Assembly: GCA_036003885.1 (NCBI GenBank)
Contig: DASYSA010000031.1
Span: 1-7,264 of the forward strand
Length of the DNA: 7,264 bases
Source: DASYSA01 sp036003885
Lineage (GTDB): Bacteria > Acidobacteriota > Blastocatellia > UBA7656
Direction: 5' to 3'
The notes beneath the pieces are model-generated. The model was not told where the DNA came from and made no database searches. It was given only the letters and a program-made list of their open reading frames with translations. Positions within the stretch are counted from its first letter, which is position 1; every line of letters begins with the position of its first letter. Shown here one piece after another: positions 5,861 through 7,264 of this stretch. Position numbers and translations under genes: made by a program.

Positions 5861-6961
5861 CTATAGGGTTTCAGAGAGGGTTATGAGGATCGCTGCCTCC
5901 CGGTCAGTCAGGGATTCGCCCCTCTTTGCCGCGACCTCGTTCCGGTAGGCTTTCAGCGCCGCTGCCTTCGCTCGCGCATCGCCCCGCGCTTCGGCGGCTT
6001 CGGCAACTGCTAACTTGACGCACAAGGAGTTGGCGACTCCGTGGTGTTGAACGAATGCTTGCGTCAGATGGCAAAGCCCTTCGTAGGAAAACAGCGGAGC
6101 AGCGGGGTCGCCATGAAGGTCTGCTAAAGAGACCCCGGGCAGCGAGCTCACGTCCTCGTTGGCAACGCCGAATTCCATCTCTGCTTTGACGAAATCAATA
6201 AACCCGCCTGGGCCAGGTTCCTGATTCAGAATCTCTTGCGGGGTCACCACCTGGTCGCCGTTGGCATCGAACGTATTGAAGACGATTGGTACAGTGTCTG
6301 AAGACCCGACGAAGTTTCGAGTGAGAGGAATGGCAGACTGGCCGGCATCGGTAGAAGTGAGCAGTTCTGTCACCACCTCACCGCCCTTCGCCAGGATGTT
6401 CGTGAACATTCGTTGTTTAATCACGTCCGCGCCAGGGATGGGAAAACTGCTGACATTGCAGTCTTGATCCATCATCAAACCCACCGATCCAGTCTTGCCA
6501 GGACTGCCCGGCACCGCCTGCGCTTTCCAGGTAGATTCACTGGCTTCAGTTACGGTGAAGACATAGCCATTCAGGGTACCCACTCTCAGCCCGTGCGCCG
6601 CGAGTGACAGAACACCCGCGCAACAATCCGTCCGGAGGTTCGGGAGCTGGTCCTCGCAAAACCGAATGAGTTCGGCGAAAGAGGCAGGAAACCGACCGTT
6701 CTGTTCGCGGAACTCGTGTACCCCGCAGCACATTTGTCGAAGGTCGTTCTGGACCGCCACCCTGTTCGCCGCCTCTCGCGCCGCTCCCACGGCGGGAAGA
6801 AGAAGTCCCATGAGGATCCCGATAATGGCAATGACGACGAGCAATTCAGTGACGGTGAAGCCACGCTGCCGTGGGCCACGGTGATTAGAGGGCTGATCTT
6901 CGCCACGCAGGTTGTTTGCGGCGGCGACCGGCATGGATCTCTCACTCAATTCTGTATTCAT
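5861..6961 (-). CDS. Type IV pilin-like (pseudopilin) protein with EF-hand-like loop
   Basis: This 366-residue protein carries a class III (prepilin) signal. A 34-residue basic leader ends in RQRG, then FTVTELLVVIAIIGILMGLL (35-54), with cleavage expected after Gly34 and the required Glu at mature position +5 (Glu39). It would be processed by prepilin peptidase and used by a type II secretion or type IV pilus-like machine. At 366 residues it is longer than major pseudopilins (about 150). Residues 232-243 read DANGDQVVTPQE, matching an EF-hand calcium loop (Asp232, Asn234, Asp236, Thr240, Glu243). Paired cysteines occur at 78-79 and 113-114. The C-terminal 310-366 is Ala-rich and helical. The start at 6961 has AGGAG (6968-6972) six bases upstream. 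It converges on the nucleotidyltransferase gene, 89 bases apart. Candidates are a minor pseudopilin or a pilin-anchored surface protein of the kind seen with DUF1559 proteins; I cannot choose. Confidence 0.85.
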   Translation of the reverse strand: MNTELSERSMPVAAANNLRGEDQPSNHRGPRQRGFTVTELLVVIAIIGILMGLLLPAVGAAREAANRVAVQNDLRQMCCGVHEFREQNGRFPASFAELIRFCEDQLPNLRTDCCAGVLSLAAHGLRVGTLNGYVFTVTEASESTWKAQAVPGSPGKTGSVGLMMDQDCNVSSFPIPGADVIKQRMFTNILAKGGEVVTELLTSTDAGQSAIPLTRNFVGSSDTVPIVFNTFDANGDQVVTPQEILNQEPGPGGFIDFVKAEMEFGVANEDVSSLPGVSLADLHGDPAAPLFSYEGLCHLTQAFVQHHGVANSLCVKLAVAEAAEARGDARAKAAALKAYRNEVAAKRGESLTDREAAILITLSETL

Positions 6962-6967
6962 AGTGTT

Positions 6968-6972
6968 CTCCT
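6968..6972 (-). promoter_or_regulatory. Ribosome binding site of the pseudopilin gene
   Basis: The minus strand reads AGGAG six bases before the ATG at 6961, which decides that start and includes the long basic prepilin leader. The internal Met10 lacks such a site. Confidence 0.7.
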
Positions 6973-7069
6973 GGAAATTCTTGTGCCGCCCGGTTCAGCT
7001 TGCGCAGACGGATGCGGATCCAGTCCGAGCGTTATCAGACCTGGAAATTGATTTACAACAACAAGTGCA

Positions 7070-7264
7070 TTACGGCAGATCCACAAGGTAACCAGAGATG
7101 GTGATTTCGAAGTCAGCAGTTCCGGCGAGGCCGCTGCGCACAGCAGATACTCCTACGAGGGACGCCGGATCAGCATATAGCCGAACCTGCTGGCCTATTG
7201 TTGCGCGCGGCGTTCCGAAAGATACGGAGGGTGTGGACGGGTTCAGGGACTGGAATTGGACTAC
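7070..7264 (-). CDS. C-terminal end of an unidentified protein (partial)
   Basis: The minus strand is open from the window edge to a TAA at 7070-7072, giving 64 residues ending in TADFEITISGYLVDLP. Alternating hydrophobic and polar residues (VSFGTPRATIGQQVRLY, then FEITISGYLVDL) suggest beta strands, as in the C-terminal domain of an exported or surface protein. No family is recognised. The codon pattern and clean stop make it a likely real gene. It lies 108 bases upstream of the pseudopilin gene on the same strand, so the two may be co-transcribed. The start and most of the protein are outside the window. Confidence 0.55.
   Translation of the reverse strand, partial: VVQFQSLNPSTPSVSFGTPRATIGQQVRLYADPASLVGVSAVRSGLAGTADFEITISGYLVDLP

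Noticed and set aside
6970..7049. Ten-base direct repeat (CCTGGAAATT at 6970-6979 and 7040-7049) upstream of the pseudopilin gene
   Set aside because: Only two copies, one overlapping the ribosome binding site; too short to separate from chance.

Overview
The window looks like chromosomal DNA of a moderately GC-rich Gram-negative soil or environmental bacterium, most plausibly an Acidobacteriota member. That placement rests on gene types (DUF4956-like membrane protein, LemA plus TPM-domain pair, large secreted pseudopilin-like protein) and on a secreted-protein fragment with an ILWxxPxDIASRD motif that I associate with that phylum. It is inference from memory, not a database result.

Left part (1-1280) is gene-poor and decayed. 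Positions 1-395 hold no gene I recognise. Positions 396-618 (minus) are the first ~70 residues of a type B carboxylesterase, with a good ribosome binding site and start codon but a frameshift and loss of the remaining ~85% of the gene. A perfect 6-bp inverted repeat lies just upstream of it. A short plus-strand gene at 964 has a possible promoter, a good ribosome binding site and a signal peptide, but its mature part looks truncated.

Centre (1281-5771, plus) carries four convincing genes: a DUF4956/MgtC-like membrane protein; then, after about 1 kb with no recognisable gene, a LemA-family membrane protein, a TPM-domain (YgcG/Psb32 type) membrane protein with a glycine-rich tail, and a nucleotidyltransferase-fold protein whose second catalytic acidic residue is Asn. 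The last three are co-oriented and probably co-expressed. LemA and TPM proteins are often neighbours, and both are thought to act at the cell envelope, where their biochemical role is poorly defined.

Right part (5861-7264, minus) converges on the central genes. It has a type IV pilin-like (pseudopilin) protein with a clear prepilin peptidase site and an EF-hand-like calcium loop, preceded by the C-terminal end of an unidentified protein cut off by the window edge. These two may form a secretion- or surface-related unit.

I see no tRNA, rRNA, CRISPR array, intact insertion sequence or clear phage gene. Nothing here is clearly a new multi-gene system. The best leads are the LemA-TPM-nucleotidyltransferase association and the EF-hand-bearing pseudopilin.
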